From positions 1 through 64,000 of the forward strand of contig CAJULD010000011.1 of the NCBI GenBank assembly GCA_910587505.1: a stretch of DNA of 64,000 nt, in the 5' to 3' direction. Made by a program: the position numbers and the translations under genes. This DNA is from an uncultured Oscillospiraceae bacterium (lineage in GTDB: Bacteria; Bacillota; Clostridia; Oscillospirales; Oscillospiraceae). Shown here one piece after another: positions 41,809 to 50,331 of the stretch; positions within the stretch are counted from its first letter, which is position 1; every line of letters begins with the position of its first letter. The notes beneath the pieces are model-generated. The model saw nothing but the letters and a program-made list of their open reading frames with translations, ran no database searches and was not told the DNA's origin.

Positions 41809-42972
41809 TCACTTTCTCAGCAGCGCGTACTCCGGGAAATCCCCGCCCATCAGGGGCAGAGCATAGTCAAAGAAAGCGTCCGCGATGCCGTTTCCATCCA
41901 CGATCCACTCGATGGGGAACTTCTTCTCCACGTTGGCCACCTTCGCCAGCGGGACCAGGGACATGCTGCTGCTGTACGCCGGTGTCCGGACGGCGTCGAT
42001 GGACACCATACAGCCGCTCTCGTCCCGCAGGGCGGCGTTCATCGCGTACCGTCCCACGGCGTAAGCCTCCGAGCGGTCCACGGAGGACACACAGGGGATG
42101 CTGGCCCGGCCCAGAAGGCCCGGCTTCTCCGCCCGGGACTTGAGCCCCAGCTTCTGGATGATCCGGTCCGTCACATGCTGGGCGGTACCGCCGGGGATCT
42201 TGTGGCCGAAGCCGTCCACGATGCCCGTATCCGCCAGGGGCTGGCCGTCCGGGCCGCAGATGCCCTCGCTGACGGTAACCAGCAGGCCCCTGCCCCTGGC
42301 GTAGCCCCGCTCGATGTCCGCCAGCATTTTATCCTCGTCCACCGGGACCTCCGGCAGGTAGGTCAGCACCTCGCAGTCCGTAAGCCGCTTTGCCATGGCG
42401 CTGGCGGCGGTGACCCACCCGGCGTTCCGGCCCATGAGCTCCAGCACCACCACGTGAATGGGCAGGCCGGAAGCGTCCAGCGCCAGCTCGGCGGCGCTGA
42501 GGGCCGCGTACCGGGCGGCGGAGCCGAAGCCGGGACAGTGGTCCGTGACATCCAGGTCGTTGTCCATGGTCTTGGGGATGCCGATGACCCGCAGGTCCAG
42601 CCCCTCCCGCCTGGCCAGCTCGTTGACCTTGTGGCAGGTATCCATGGAGTCGTTGCCGCCATTATAAAAGAAGCAGTCGATGTTGAATTTTTTCAGGGTC
42701 TCCAGTACCGTGGGACAGTCCGCATCCGTCAGCTTCCTCCGGCAGGAGCCAATGGCGGAGGCGGGGGTGTGGCGCAGCTTTGCGATGGTCTCCGCCGGAA
42801 CGTCCGTCAGATCGATGAGGTCCCCCTTCAGGATGCCCTCCGCGCCGAACCGGGCGGCGTAGATCTTATCCACCCTGCCGGAATCCCGGGCGGCCTCCAC
42901 CACGCCCTGCAGAGAGCAGTTGATGACCGCCGTGGGACCGCCACCGTGGGCGACAAGAATATTCCTTCCCAT
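41809..42972 (-). CDS. Phosphofructokinase, PPi-dependent type
   Basis: A 387-residue PfkA-superfamily enzyme that phosphorylates fructose-6-P or a related sugar phosphate. The phosphoryl-donor site reads GGNDSMDT and PKTMDNDL; an aspartate in the second variable position of GGxxS and the lysine in PKT are marks of pyrophosphate-using enzymes, so PPi is the likely donor. Its ATG overlaps the aldolase stop by one base (TGATG), and its stop overlaps the next possible start. Confidence 0.85.
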   Translation of the reverse strand: MGRNILVAHGGGPTAVINCSLQGVVEAARDSGRVDKIYAARFGAEGILKGDLIDLTDVPAETIAKLRHTPASAIGSCRRKLTDADCPTVLETLKKFNIDCFFYNGGNDSMDTCHKVNELARREGLDLRVIGIPKTMDNDLDVTDHCPGFGSAARYAALSAAELALDASGLPIHVVVLELMGRNAGWVTAASAMAKRLTDCEVLTYLPEVPVDEDKMLADIERGYARGRGLLVTVSEGICGPDGQPLADTGIVDGFGHKIPGGTAQHVTDRIIQKLGLKSRAEKPGLLGRASIPCVSSVDRSEAYAVGRYAMNAALRDESGCMVSIDAVRTPAYSSSMSLVPLAKVANVEKKFPIEWIVDGNGIADAFFDYALPLMGGDFPEYALLRK

Positions 42973-44129
42973 CAGATGCCCTTCTTTCTGTACCGCTCCG
43001 CCATCTCATCCAGGCTGACGGGTTCAATCATGGGCGCCCTGCCCACGCTGTCGAATTCTACAATCAGGGTTCCGACCACTTCCTTCACGCCCCGCTCGAT
43101 GCAGTCCACAATCCGGGCCACGTCCCCGTCGGGCACATTGCCGTACATGACGGTGTCCATGATGGGGGGGAAGAACACCCGGGGGTCAAAGGCGGAGGGA
43201 TTTTTGCACAGCAGCTCATAGATACCGCCGATGGAGGCGCTGCTGCGGAGCTTCGCCTCGCTGCTGAACAGCTCCCGCAGATTCCGGGTGACCGCCAGAC
43301 GGATATCGGTGTCCACATTGATCTTACGGATGCCCAGCCTGGAGACTTCCTTGAGCTGCTCCTTCCTGATGCCGTAGGCGTCGTGGATCTCTCCGCCCAG
43401 AGCGTTAATCTCGGAAACGATATACTGCGGCACGGTAGAGGACCCGTGGCTGACCAGGGTGCCCTCGATGCCCTCGTGCATCATGCACTCCTTGGTGGCA
43501 ATGGCAATCTCCTTGCGGATGACGGTGTCCTTGCCCTTATTGGCCCCGTGTTTGGTGCCGTAGCTGATGGCCAGAGCGTCCACGCCGGTCTGGCGGAAGA
43601 ACTTCACCGCGTCCATGGGGTTGGTGTAGGTGGAACTGGCGGCGAAGACGTGGTCCTCCACCCCCGCCAGAATCCCCAGCTCGCCCTCCACGGTGACGCC
43701 CCGCTCATGGGCGTACCTGACTACCTCACGGGTCAGCTCCACATTCTCCTCAAAGGGGAGAGAGGACCCGTCGATCATTACGGAGGTATAGCCCCCGGCA
43801 ATGGCGGCGATGCAGGAGTCCAGATTCTTGCCGTGGTCCAGGTGCAGGGCCACGGGAATGGGGGAATCCACGGCGTACTTCTTCACCGCGTTGGCAATGT
43901 TCAGCGCGCCCTTCTTCTTGTCCTCCAGCGTGCCGTTTGCGAAATCGGTGCGCCCGCCCATGAAGGCGTTGGCCAGATCCGCCCCCTGCAAAATGGCGGC
44001 GGAACGGAACATCTCATGGACCTGAATCACCGCCCTGGCCTGGCAGACCGCGTTAACGTTGAACGCGCCCTGGGCGTAGTTATACTTCTCCGTGGCGTCA
44101 AGAATTGCTTTCATTGGAACCAGTGGCAT
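42972..44129 (-). CDS. Class II fructose/tagatose-bisphosphate aldolase
   Basis: A 385-residue zinc-dependent aldolase that cleaves a ketose bisphosphate into dihydroxyacetone phosphate and an aldehyde. Zinc ligands lie in HLDHGKN, in the glutamate of GELG and in the later histidines (TLVSHGSST); the phosphate site is KINVDTDIRLAVTR. It is the first gene of a seven-gene operon; the start at 44129 follows GAGGAGG. Whether the substrate is fructose-1,6-bisphosphate or a modified sugar cannot be told. Confidence 0.9.
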   Translation of the reverse strand: MPLVPMKAILDATEKYNYAQGAFNVNAVCQARAVIQVHEMFRSAAILQGADLANAFMGGRTDFANGTLEDKKKGALNIANAVKKYAVDSPIPVALHLDHGKNLDSCIAAIAGGYTSVMIDGSSLPFEENVELTREVVRYAHERGVTVEGELGILAGVEDHVFAASSTYTNPMDAVKFFRQTGVDALAISYGTKHGANKGKDTVIRKEIAIATKECMMHEGIEGTLVSHGSSTVPQYIVSEINALGGEIHDAYGIRKEQLKEVSRLGIRKINVDTDIRLAVTRNLRELFSSEAKLRSSASIGGIYELLCKNPSAFDPRVFFPPIMDTVMYGNVPDGDVARIVDCIERGVKEVVGTLIVEFDSVGRAPMIEPVSLDEMAERYRKKGI

Positions 44130-44161
44130 AATGTTTTCCTCCTCAAGCTGGGCAATATTTT

Positions 44162-44178
44162 TTAATTAATTTAATTAA
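44162..44178. promoter_or_regulatory. TTAATTAA palindromic operator of the aldolase operon
   Basis: Two TTAATTAA octamers separated by one base, giving a 17-base perfect palindromic block. It lies just downstream of the predicted start of transcription, where a bound repressor would block elongation or initiation. Confidence 0.6.
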
Positions 44179-44189
44179 TTTTTATATAC

Positions 44190-44218
44190 AGCATACACTA
44201 AAATCCCTTTTTGCACAA
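44190..44218 (-). promoter_or_regulatory. Promoter of the aldolase/LarA/ABC operon
   Basis: Minus strand TTGTGC, 17-base spacer, TATGCT. Start near 44183; both boxes are moderate. Confidence 0.45.
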
Positions 44219-44267
44219 GTTGGGAAAAACACTAAACTTTATAGCCCGTTTTCGTCGGAAATGACTA

Positions 44268-44344
44268 AGAACCTGTATTCATAACCGGGGATGCCGGGAA
44301 AAGGTCCGCCCGGACGGCGTTCAACGGTTATGAATACAGGTTCT
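44268..44344. repeat. Palindromic element, copy E (77 bp, perfect terminal repeats)
   Basis: Both ends carry AGAACCTGTATTCATAACCG as a perfect 20-base inverted repeat. The left continues GGGATGCCGG (end 1) and the right, on the reverse strand, TTGAACGCCGTCCGGGCGG (end 2). The interior is only about 37 bases, an internally shortened form of copies A and F. Confidence 0.85.
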
Positions 44345-44537
44345 GATACGGATCACCGATTAAAATCTTTAACCGGGAGCCGGGCAGAATTGCGCCAGAC
44401 AGGTCGCCGCCCGCAGCGCGGGGAGCAAACAGAATACCGAGACGGCAGCGAACATCCCCGGACCGTCTGTAACCACGCTGCCCAGGTACACCGAAAGCGG
44501 GTTATCATATGTCTTTCCGGGCCCTTCCGTCTCTTTT

Positions 44538-46319
44538 TCAATGATTCAGCACTCCGTCGGGATAGGGCCCTGTGACAGCGGTCAGGACGGGGCCGTACTC
44601 CGTCTCCTCCAGGAAGCAGTTGTACAGGTCTCCGTTCTCCAGCCAGATCTCCCCCTGGCCGGCACAGGAGGGGTCTCCCCCACTGACACGGGACGCCGCC
44701 CCGGCGTTGAAAATCTTCATGCGGTCATAATACCACAGCATGGCCGCCCCGGCTTCCGTTACCCCATGGTCCGGACGGACCGCGTCCGCCAGGGACAGGG
44801 GGGACCAGTCGCTGTCCAGCTCCTGCCACACAATATGCAGGCTGGGGATGTTGTCCATGTTGCCGTAACGGGCGTTGAAATCAAGGGAGAAAAAGCTGCG
44901 CTGGTTAAACCCGTCCGGCAGGAGGGAGAACAGCACGCCGTACTCGTTGGCGGTACAGTAGCACGCCTCAACCTTCAGACCCGTTATATTATAGAGCTCC
45001 TGCAGGGCCAGACAGGCCTGCTGGCGGTGGGTAATGCGGACAGAGGCCGTGTACGGAAGGATTTCGTCCGGATCCAAGCCGTCGGAGAGGGTTTCCAGAT
45101 CCGTGATAAACGTAATCTTTGTGGCTGCTGCGTCCGGGTAGTCCAGGGCGGAGAAGTCCGTCAGAGGCAGGCGCACGATCCGCCCGTCCTGCAGAGCATA
45201 GCGGCAGACAGCGGCGTTGTCGCCGTCAACGACCACAAATCCGCCCCGCTCCGGGTCGAAGTCCAGGGAAACCCCGCCGGGAAGGTTCAGACCGGCGTAA
45301 TCCAGCGTATAGACGAACGAGCCCTCCGCACCCCCGGCGGTATCGATAATCTCCCAGCCGGGGAGATACCGGTTGAAGCTGACAATTTCCAGCACGCCGT
45401 CGTCATCCACGTCGGCTTCACGGCCTGTTTCGCCGGACATGGTCATTATGGCAGGCGTGCCGTCGGGGCGCTGAATGATGTAGGCGCTGTCCCGGTAAAA
45501 ACTGTCCGCGTGGGACAGGGTGATCCGGAATCCGTCGTGGCCCAGCACGTTGGTAAAGGCGGCAGCCTCCGGGTCGCCGCAGTCGTCCCCGGCGTAGTCC
45601 TCGCCGATGCGGTACAGGATGCGGCAGTCCATCTCTCCGCCCGCCGTCTCCACCGGCGGGGCCCAGAGGAGATAGATATGAAAGCGTGCGGCGGTCTGAT
45701 CCCAGGCGGCGCGCGCCTTCACCAGACTCAGCCGCGTCCCGTCCGGAAACCAGCCGCACCAGAGCTCGTTTTCCATGACCTTCTCCCCATCCTCCAGAAA
45801 GGGCACCTCCGCCGGGTCATACTCCCCCAGTGGCCAGTCGCCGAAATCGAAGTCCCGGCGGAACGTTACGGGCAGGGTGTCGGGAAAAACCGGGTCCGCA
45901 GGCGCGTCGGGAGCTCCGTCCGGTCCCGGTTCAACGGGACCGGCGGGTTCGGCCGGAAAATCCTGAGAGACAGGCGGGGGACCGTCCGGCTCCTCCTCCG
46001 GAGCGGACCGCAGGGAAACGGCCAGCGCGGCCGCCAGCACCGCGCACACCGCCGCCAGCACCGCCGTGGCGATTTTCCACGGCCGGGCGGCATCTGTGGG
46101 CCGGGCAGCGGCGGCGGCCTCCGCGTTGAGCCGCGTCCACTCCTCCGGGGGAATATTCAGAATTTCGGAGAGCCGGTCCAGCTTCTCCCGGGTGGGCCGG
46201 GACAGGTCTGCCTCCCACTTGCTGACGGCCTGCCGGGAGACGTCCAGTCTCTCGGCCAGCTGCTCCTGGGTGAAGCGCTGCTCCTCCCGTGCCTGTCTGA
46301 TGCGTTTGCCACAGGTCAT
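44538..46319 (-). CDS. Membrane-anchored XRE regulator with large external domain
   Basis: A 593-residue protein: N-terminal Cro/C1 helix-turn-helix (residues ~5-60, FTQEQLAERLDVSRQAVSKWE), one transmembrane segment near 83-103, a proline/glutamate-rich linker, and about 450 extracytoplasmic residues of unrecognised fold. The external region contains DVDDDGVLEIVSF, an EF-hand-like calcium loop often seen in beta-propeller (VCBS/FG-GAP) repeats. This suggests a one-component sensor that reads an outside signal and binds DNA inside. No target gene is obvious. The start follows AGGGAGG. Confidence 0.75.
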   Translation of the reverse strand: MTCGKRIRQAREEQRFTQEQLAERLDVSRQAVSKWEADLSRPTREKLDRLSEILNIPPEEWTRLNAEAAAAARPTDAARPWKIATAVLAAVCAVLAAALAVSLRSAPEEEPDGPPPVSQDFPAEPAGPVEPGPDGAPDAPADPVFPDTLPVTFRRDFDFGDWPLGEYDPAEVPFLEDGEKVMENELWCGWFPDGTRLSLVKARAAWDQTAARFHIYLLWAPPVETAGGEMDCRILYRIGEDYAGDDCGDPEAAAFTNVLGHDGFRITLSHADSFYRDSAYIIQRPDGTPAIMTMSGETGREADVDDDGVLEIVSFNRYLPGWEIIDTAGGAEGSFVYTLDYAGLNLPGGVSLDFDPERGGFVVVDGDNAAVCRYALQDGRIVRLPLTDFSALDYPDAAATKITFITDLETLSDGLDPDEILPYTASVRITHRQQACLALQELYNITGLKVEACYCTANEYGVLFSLLPDGFNQRSFFSLDFNARYGNMDNIPSLHIVWQELDSDWSPLSLADAVRPDHGVTEAGAAMLWYYDRMKIFNAGAASRVSGGDPSCAGQGEIWLENGDLYNCFLEETEYGPVLTAVTGPYPDGVLNH

Positions 46320-46351
46320 GATCGTGTCCTCCCTGGATATGGTTTGCTTCC

Positions 46352-46380
46352 AGGATACCGGTTTCCAGCGATAAAATCAA
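46352..46380 (-). promoter_or_regulatory. Promoter of the membrane XRE regulator
   Basis: Minus strand TTGATT, 17-base spacer, TATCCT, 33 bases ahead of the ATG. Confidence 0.5.
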
Positions 46381-46382
46381 CC

Positions 46383-46419
46383 AACCGGGCGCAACTGCTG
46401 GCGGTTGCGCCCGGTTTTT
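46383..46419. terminator. Terminator hairpin between rqcH and the XRE membrane gene
   Basis: AACCGGGCGCAAC pairs with GTTGCGCCCGGTT. Five T follow on the plus strand; the minus-strand tail is GGTTGATTTTA, which must serve the rqcH transcript. Confidence 0.65.
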
Positions 46420-46518
46420 ATCTCTTTTTTTACTGGAATCGTTCTTTTTGATGTTTTCCCTGCGGCGCCCAGGCCGCCGAAGGCGGCAAGCGGTTTCAGA
46501 AAAAAGTACGGATACCTG

Positions 46519-48270
46519 TCATGCCCGTTTTTCCTCCAGGCGCCTGACCAGCGCCTCGTCCGGGGTCACGTAGGCGGTCTGATAGGGATCGTAGACCACC
46601 ATGCCGGGCCGCGCGCCGTTGGGCTTTTTCACATTCCGGACCCGGGTGTAGTCCACCGCCACCTGTCCGCTCTCCCGGCCCTGGGAAAACCAGGCCGCCA
46701 GCATGGCCGCCTCGGTCATGGACTGCCCGTCCGGCTCCATCCCCTCCGTACAGAGAATGACGTGGGAACCGTGAATCCGCTGGGTGTGGAACCAGAAATC
46801 GGATTTGAAGGCCTCCCGGACCAGCTGGTCGTTCTGGGTGTTGCTGCGGCCCGCCAGAATCCGGAAGCCGCCGCTGGAGCGGAAGACTCTGGGGCGGCCG
46901 GGGCCGCGGCGGGGCTCCTTTTTGCCGGGGCTCTTCCAGTACCCGGCCTCCTGAAGCTCCCGGCGGATATCAAAGAAATCCTGCTCCGTCTCCGCACGGG
47001 TCAGCTCGTCCAGGACGCTTTCCAGCCAGTCCCGCTCCCGCCGGGCAATGGCCATCTGCTCAGTCAGGTATTTTTCCGCCGTCCTGGCCCTGGTATACTG
47101 CCTGAAATATTTTGCGGCGTTCTGCTGAGGCGTGAGAAGGGGGTCCAGCGGAATTTCAATTTCCCCGCCTTCCGGATCATAGTAGTTCTGGGCCCGCAGG
47201 ACCCGCTCTCCCCGCTCCATGCGGTAGAGATTGGCGGTAATCAGCTCGCCGGAGATCCGCAGACGGTCCCGGTCCCGGGCCTGGGCATACTCCTTCTCCT
47301 GAAGGGCCAGCTTCCGCACCGCCCGGTCCCTGGCGCTGGCCGCGGCCTGGCGGAGGTCCTGCCCCCGCCGGCGGGCCCGCTCCAGCCGCTCCCGCTTCTC
47401 ATAGAAGGCGTCCAGCATGGACGAGAAACCGTCCCAGGCGGCCCCCTCCATGGCGTTTCCGTACTGATAAACAGGCATATAGGAGAAATCCGCAGGCGCG
47501 CCGTCCCGGAGGAGCATCCAGGGGGTGAAGCGCTTCCCGTTCTCCCCCCTTACCATCTCCTGCCACACGGAAAAGGTCCCTGCCAGCCGCTCCCGGTCCC
47601 CGCCGTCCCGCAGACTGGCTCCATCCGCGCAGCCCAGATGGGCCAGCTCCCGGCACACCAGCGGCGAAAGGGCGGTAAAGTTCGCCAGCAGCCAGGCGGC
47701 GGCATCCGTCCCGTCGGGAGCGGACGCCAGCATGGCCCGGAACCCGTCCCCGGCGACCGCCAGCGGATCCGCCTTCTCCTGGGGCGGCGGCAGACGGTAG
47801 AAAAGCCCCGGCAGGACCTGCCGCTTCTCGCTCATTTCCATATCCACCCGGCGCAGGCAGTCGATGATCCGGTCCTGACCGTCCAGAAGGATCAGGTTGG
47901 AATAGCGCCCCATGCATTCGGCAACCAGCTTCCGCGTGCCCGGCTCGCCCATCTCGTCCACGATGTCAACGGTCAGGATCACCACCCGCTCCAGATGGGG
48001 CTGGGCAACGGCGGACACCCGCCCGCCCGTCAGGTGCTTACGCAGCAGCATGCAGAACATGGGCGGCGCGGCCGGATTTTCCCGGGTCACGGCGGTCAGG
48101 TGTACCCTGGCCTGGCTGGCCCCGGCACAGAGAAGCAGCTTTCTGTTTCCCCGCAGCGTGAGCACAATCTGATCCCGTGCGGGCTGCTGGACCTTCTCGA
48201 TGCGCAGACCCGGAATCGTTTCCTCCAGTTCCCTGACCACCCCGGAGAGGCATACGGCGTCAAGTGGCAT
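46519..48270 (-). CDS. rqcH: Ribosome quality-control factor RqcH (NFACT family)
   Basis: A 583-residue Rqc2/NEMF homologue: NFACT-N domain (about 1-230), a coiled coil around 280-420 rich in arginine and glutamate, and the C-terminal NFACT-R domain (FRILAGRSNTQNDQLVREAFKSDFWFHTQ; HGSHVIL). RqcH binds obstructed 50S subunits and directs alanine tailing of stalled chains. It was long annotated as a fibronectin-binding protein. It overlaps mrnC by 11 bases. Confidence 0.92.
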   Translation of the reverse strand: MPLDAVCLSGVVRELEETIPGLRIEKVQQPARDQIVLTLRGNRKLLLCAGASQARVHLTAVTRENPAAPPMFCMLLRKHLTGGRVSAVAQPHLERVVILTVDIVDEMGEPGTRKLVAECMGRYSNLILLDGQDRIIDCLRRVDMEMSEKRQVLPGLFYRLPPPQEKADPLAVAGDGFRAMLASAPDGTDAAAWLLANFTALSPLVCRELAHLGCADGASLRDGGDRERLAGTFSVWQEMVRGENGKRFTPWMLLRDGAPADFSYMPVYQYGNAMEGAAWDGFSSMLDAFYEKRERLERARRRGQDLRQAAASARDRAVRKLALQEKEYAQARDRDRLRISGELITANLYRMERGERVLRAQNYYDPEGGEIEIPLDPLLTPQQNAAKYFRQYTRARTAEKYLTEQMAIARRERDWLESVLDELTRAETEQDFFDIRRELQEAGYWKSPGKKEPRRGPGRPRVFRSSGGFRILAGRSNTQNDQLVREAFKSDFWFHTQRIHGSHVILCTEGMEPDGQSMTEAAMLAAWFSQGRESGQVAVDYTRVRNVKKPNGARPGMVVYDPYQTAYVTPDEALVRRLEEKRA

Positions 48271-48676
48271 GTTCGTCCTCCTCCATCATCACGGCAAACA
48301 GTTCGCTGATCCGCTCCCGCTGTCCCCGGAGGTACAGATCGCCCAGCAGGCACTCCAGGGCGGTGGCCTTCAGGTAATCCGCCCGGCTGGCGCTGTGGGG
48401 AATGGTGTGGACGTGGGCGTTGCGTCCCCGCTTATACACCGCCTTCTCCTCCTCTGTCAGCAGGGGCAGCAGCCTTTCCGCACGGGCCGCCTGCGCCGGA
48501 GCCCTGACCAGCTCTACCGCGGAGCGGTGCAGGCCCCTGCCGGTGGCTTTCCCGTGGGTGCAGAGCCACGAGCGGACCAGAAGCTCATATACAGCGTCCC
48601 CCAGATGGGCCAGTCCGATACTGCTGATATCCCGGATCTGGCCGTCGTCCAGATGAATATCAAAATAATCGTTCAT
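48260..48676 (-). CDS. mrnC: Mini-ribonuclease III
   Basis: A 138-residue RNase III-fold nuclease without a dsRNA-binding domain, which matures 23S rRNA ends. Motif IGLAHLGDAVYELLVR holds the catalytic aspartate, and KATALECLLGDLYL holds the second acidic pair. The start at 48676 follows GGGAGATAAG. Transcribed with rqcH from a near-consensus promoter. Confidence 0.93.
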   Translation of the reverse strand: MNDYFDIHLDDGQIRDISSIGLAHLGDAVYELLVRSWLCTHGKATGRGLHRSAVELVRAPAQAARAERLLPLLTEEEKAVYKRGRNAHVHTIPHSASRADYLKATALECLLGDLYLRGQRERISELFAVMMEEDEHAT

Positions 48677-48708
48677 CTTATCTCCCGGTTTCAAATGGTT
48701 CTGATGTT

Positions 48709-48737
48709 ATCATACCGGGACGGAGGGGTTCTGTCAA
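48709..48737 (-). promoter_or_regulatory. Promoter of mrnC-rqcH
   Basis: Minus strand perfect TTGACA, 17-base spacer, TATGAT. Confidence 0.85.
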
Positions 48738-48761
48738 TCTTTTCTTCCCTGAGGGTATGTA

Positions 48762-48782
48762 CTTTTCCCCCCGAGGGAAAAG
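48762..48782. repeat. Short inverted repeat in the mrnC/antiporter divergent region
   Basis: CTTTTCCC and GGGAAAAG flank a 5-base centre. It lies just upstream of the mrnC -35 and could be an operator; no further support. Confidence 0.35.
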
Positions 48783-48890
48783 CATATACGCCTCTGCGGC
48801 GGCCCCGGAAAAGGGGGGCGCAGGGCCCCAGGCCCCGCGGCGACAAAACCGCCGCGATTTTTCTCAGGAAAGCAGCAAAACTTTGTGTAC

Positions 48891-48928
48891 CTTTTCACCA
48901 AAAAGCGCTTGCAGTTTTTGGTGAAAAG
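48891..48928. promoter_or_regulatory. Perfect 14-bp inverted repeat over the antiporter promoter
   Basis: CTTTTCACCAAAAA and TTTTTGGTGAAAAG are exact inverted copies 10 bases apart. Centred on the -35 box of the antiporter promoter, it is a strong operator candidate. Confidence 0.75.
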
Positions 48929-48937
48929 TGCTATATT
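48909..48937 (+). promoter_or_regulatory. Promoter of the cation/proton antiporter
   Basis: TTGCAG, 17-base spacer, TGC then TATATT (extended -10). The start would be near 48944, 30 bases ahead of the ATG. Confidence 0.75.
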
Positions 48938-48973
48938 CGTCTCTGCTTACAAGGCAGAAAACGAGGTGTCTTC

Positions 48974-50269
48974 ATGGAAACTCTGATTTCGCTATCCTTC
49001 GCCCTGGTGGGCGGATTGCTGATGTCCCGACTGGCAAAAAAGCTGAACCTGCCCGCGGTGACGGCATACCTGATTGCGGGCTTGCTGCTGGGGCCCTACT
49101 GCATCGGGGCGCTGAACCTGCTGGATATCGGCTTCAACACGCCGGAAGAGGTAACCCGGCTGGACATCATTTCCCAGGTGGCGCTGGGATTCATCGCCTT
49201 TACCATCGGCAATGAATTCCGTCTGGAGCAGCTCCGGCACATGGGCAGGCAGGCCATTACGGTGGGCGTGGCTCAGGCGGTGTTTACTACGGCACTGGTA
49301 GACGCGGCCCTGGTCGCCCTGCATTTCATCAACCCCGCGCTGATCTCCGTCTCCTCTGCCATTACGCTGGGCGCCATCGCGGCGGCTACCGCGCCGGCGG
49401 CCACGCTGATGGTGGTACGGCAGTACAAGGCGGACGGTCCGCTGACCAAGCTGCTGCTGCTGGTGGTGGCCATCGACGACGCGGTGGGACTGGTGCTGTT
49501 TTCCGCCTCCTTCGGCGTGGCCTCCGCCCTGGAGAGCGGGACGATCAGCGTCCTGACCGTGCTGGTGGAGCCGGTGGTGGAGATCCTCCTGTCTCTGCTG
49601 CTGGGCGGTGCAGCCGGTTGGGTGCTGTACCGGGTGGAGCGGTTTTTCCACTCCCGGAGCAAGCGTCTGTCCATCTCCATCGGCTTTGTGCTGCTGACCG
49701 TGGGACTGTCCATGGTGAAATTCGAGCTGGGCGGCGTCCACTGCGGCTTCAGCCTGCTGCTGGTCTGCATGATGACCGGAACGGTGTTTTGCAATATCTG
49801 TGATTTTTCCGAGGAGCTGATGGGCCGCGTGGACAGCTGGACCGCGCCGCTGTTTGTGCTGTTCTTCGTCCTGTCCGGCGCGGAGCTGAACCTGAAGGTG
49901 CTGTCCAATCCGCTGGTGCTGCTGATTGGCGCGGTATATATCGCCGCCCGCTCGCTGGGCAAGTACGCGGGCGCCTACGGCAGCTGCGCCGCTACCGGCT
50001 GCAACGAGAGCATTACCAGGCATCTCGGCATCACCCTGCTGCCTCAGGCCGGCGTGGCGCTGGGCATGGCCCTGACCGCGCAGCAGCTGTCCGACGGCGA
50101 GGTGGTGCGCAACGTGGTGCTGTTCTCCGTGCTGGTGTATGAGCTGGTGGGCCCGGCCCTTACCAAGCGGGCCCTGATTGCCGCCGGAGAAATCCGGGCG
50201 GAAGGCCGTACCAGCGCCCGGAAGAAAAATACGCCGCCCAAACCGGTCAGGCTTGGGAAACAGGCATAA
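48974..50269 (+). CDS. Cation/proton antiporter (CPA2/KefB-like)
   Basis: A 431-residue membrane protein with about 12 segments of the Na+/H+ exchanger fold: KLNLPAVTAYLIAGLLLGPY near the N-terminus and a central VVAIDDAVGLVLFS with the ion-binding DD pair. There is no cytoplasmic TrkA-N domain, so regulation by NAD or glutathione as in KefC is not expected. Substrate could be Na+ or K+. Start at 48974 behind CGAGGTG. The control region holds a perfect 14-bp inverted repeat. Confidence 0.88.
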   Translation: METLISLSFALVGGLLMSRLAKKLNLPAVTAYLIAGLLLGPYCIGALNLLDIGFNTPEEVTRLDIISQVALGFIAFTIGNEFRLEQLRHMGRQAITVGVAQAVFTTALVDAALVALHFINPALISVSSAITLGAIAAATAPAATLMVVRQYKADGPLTKLLLLVVAIDDAVGLVLFSASFGVASALESGTISVLTVLVEPVVEILLSLLLGGAAGWVLYRVERFFHSRSKRLSISIGFVLLTVGLSMVKFELGGVHCGFSLLLVCMMTGTVFCNICDFSEELMGRVDSWTAPLFVLFFVLSGAELNLKVLSNPLVLLIGAVYIAARSLGKYAGAYGSCAATGCNESITRHLGITLLPQAGVALGMALTAQQLSDGEVVRNVVLFSVLVYELVGPALTKRALIAAGEIRAEGRTSARKKNTPPKPVRLGKQA

Positions 50270-50318
50270 AACAGTCTGCCCGGACGGGAGTTTCCCGTCC
50301 GGGCAGACTGTTTTATGC
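50264..50318. terminator. Bidirectional terminator with a 26-bp perfect stem
   Basis: Positions 50264-50289 and 50293-50318 are exact inverted copies with a 3-base loop; the antiporter stop codon lies within the left arm. A T-rich stretch (CTGTTTTAT) ends the stem on both strands, so it serves the antiporter (+) and the M23 gene (-). Confidence 0.9.
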
Positions 50319-50331
50319 GGGGCGGTCATGG

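Larger units (their letters stand above)
44130..44537. other. Intergenic region upstream of the aldolase operon
   Basis: About 408 bases: operon promoter, TTAATTAA palindrome and palindromic element copy E (each listed). The 44350-44537 part holds no ORF with a ribosome site and no clear terminator for the XRE membrane gene. Confidence 0.6.
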
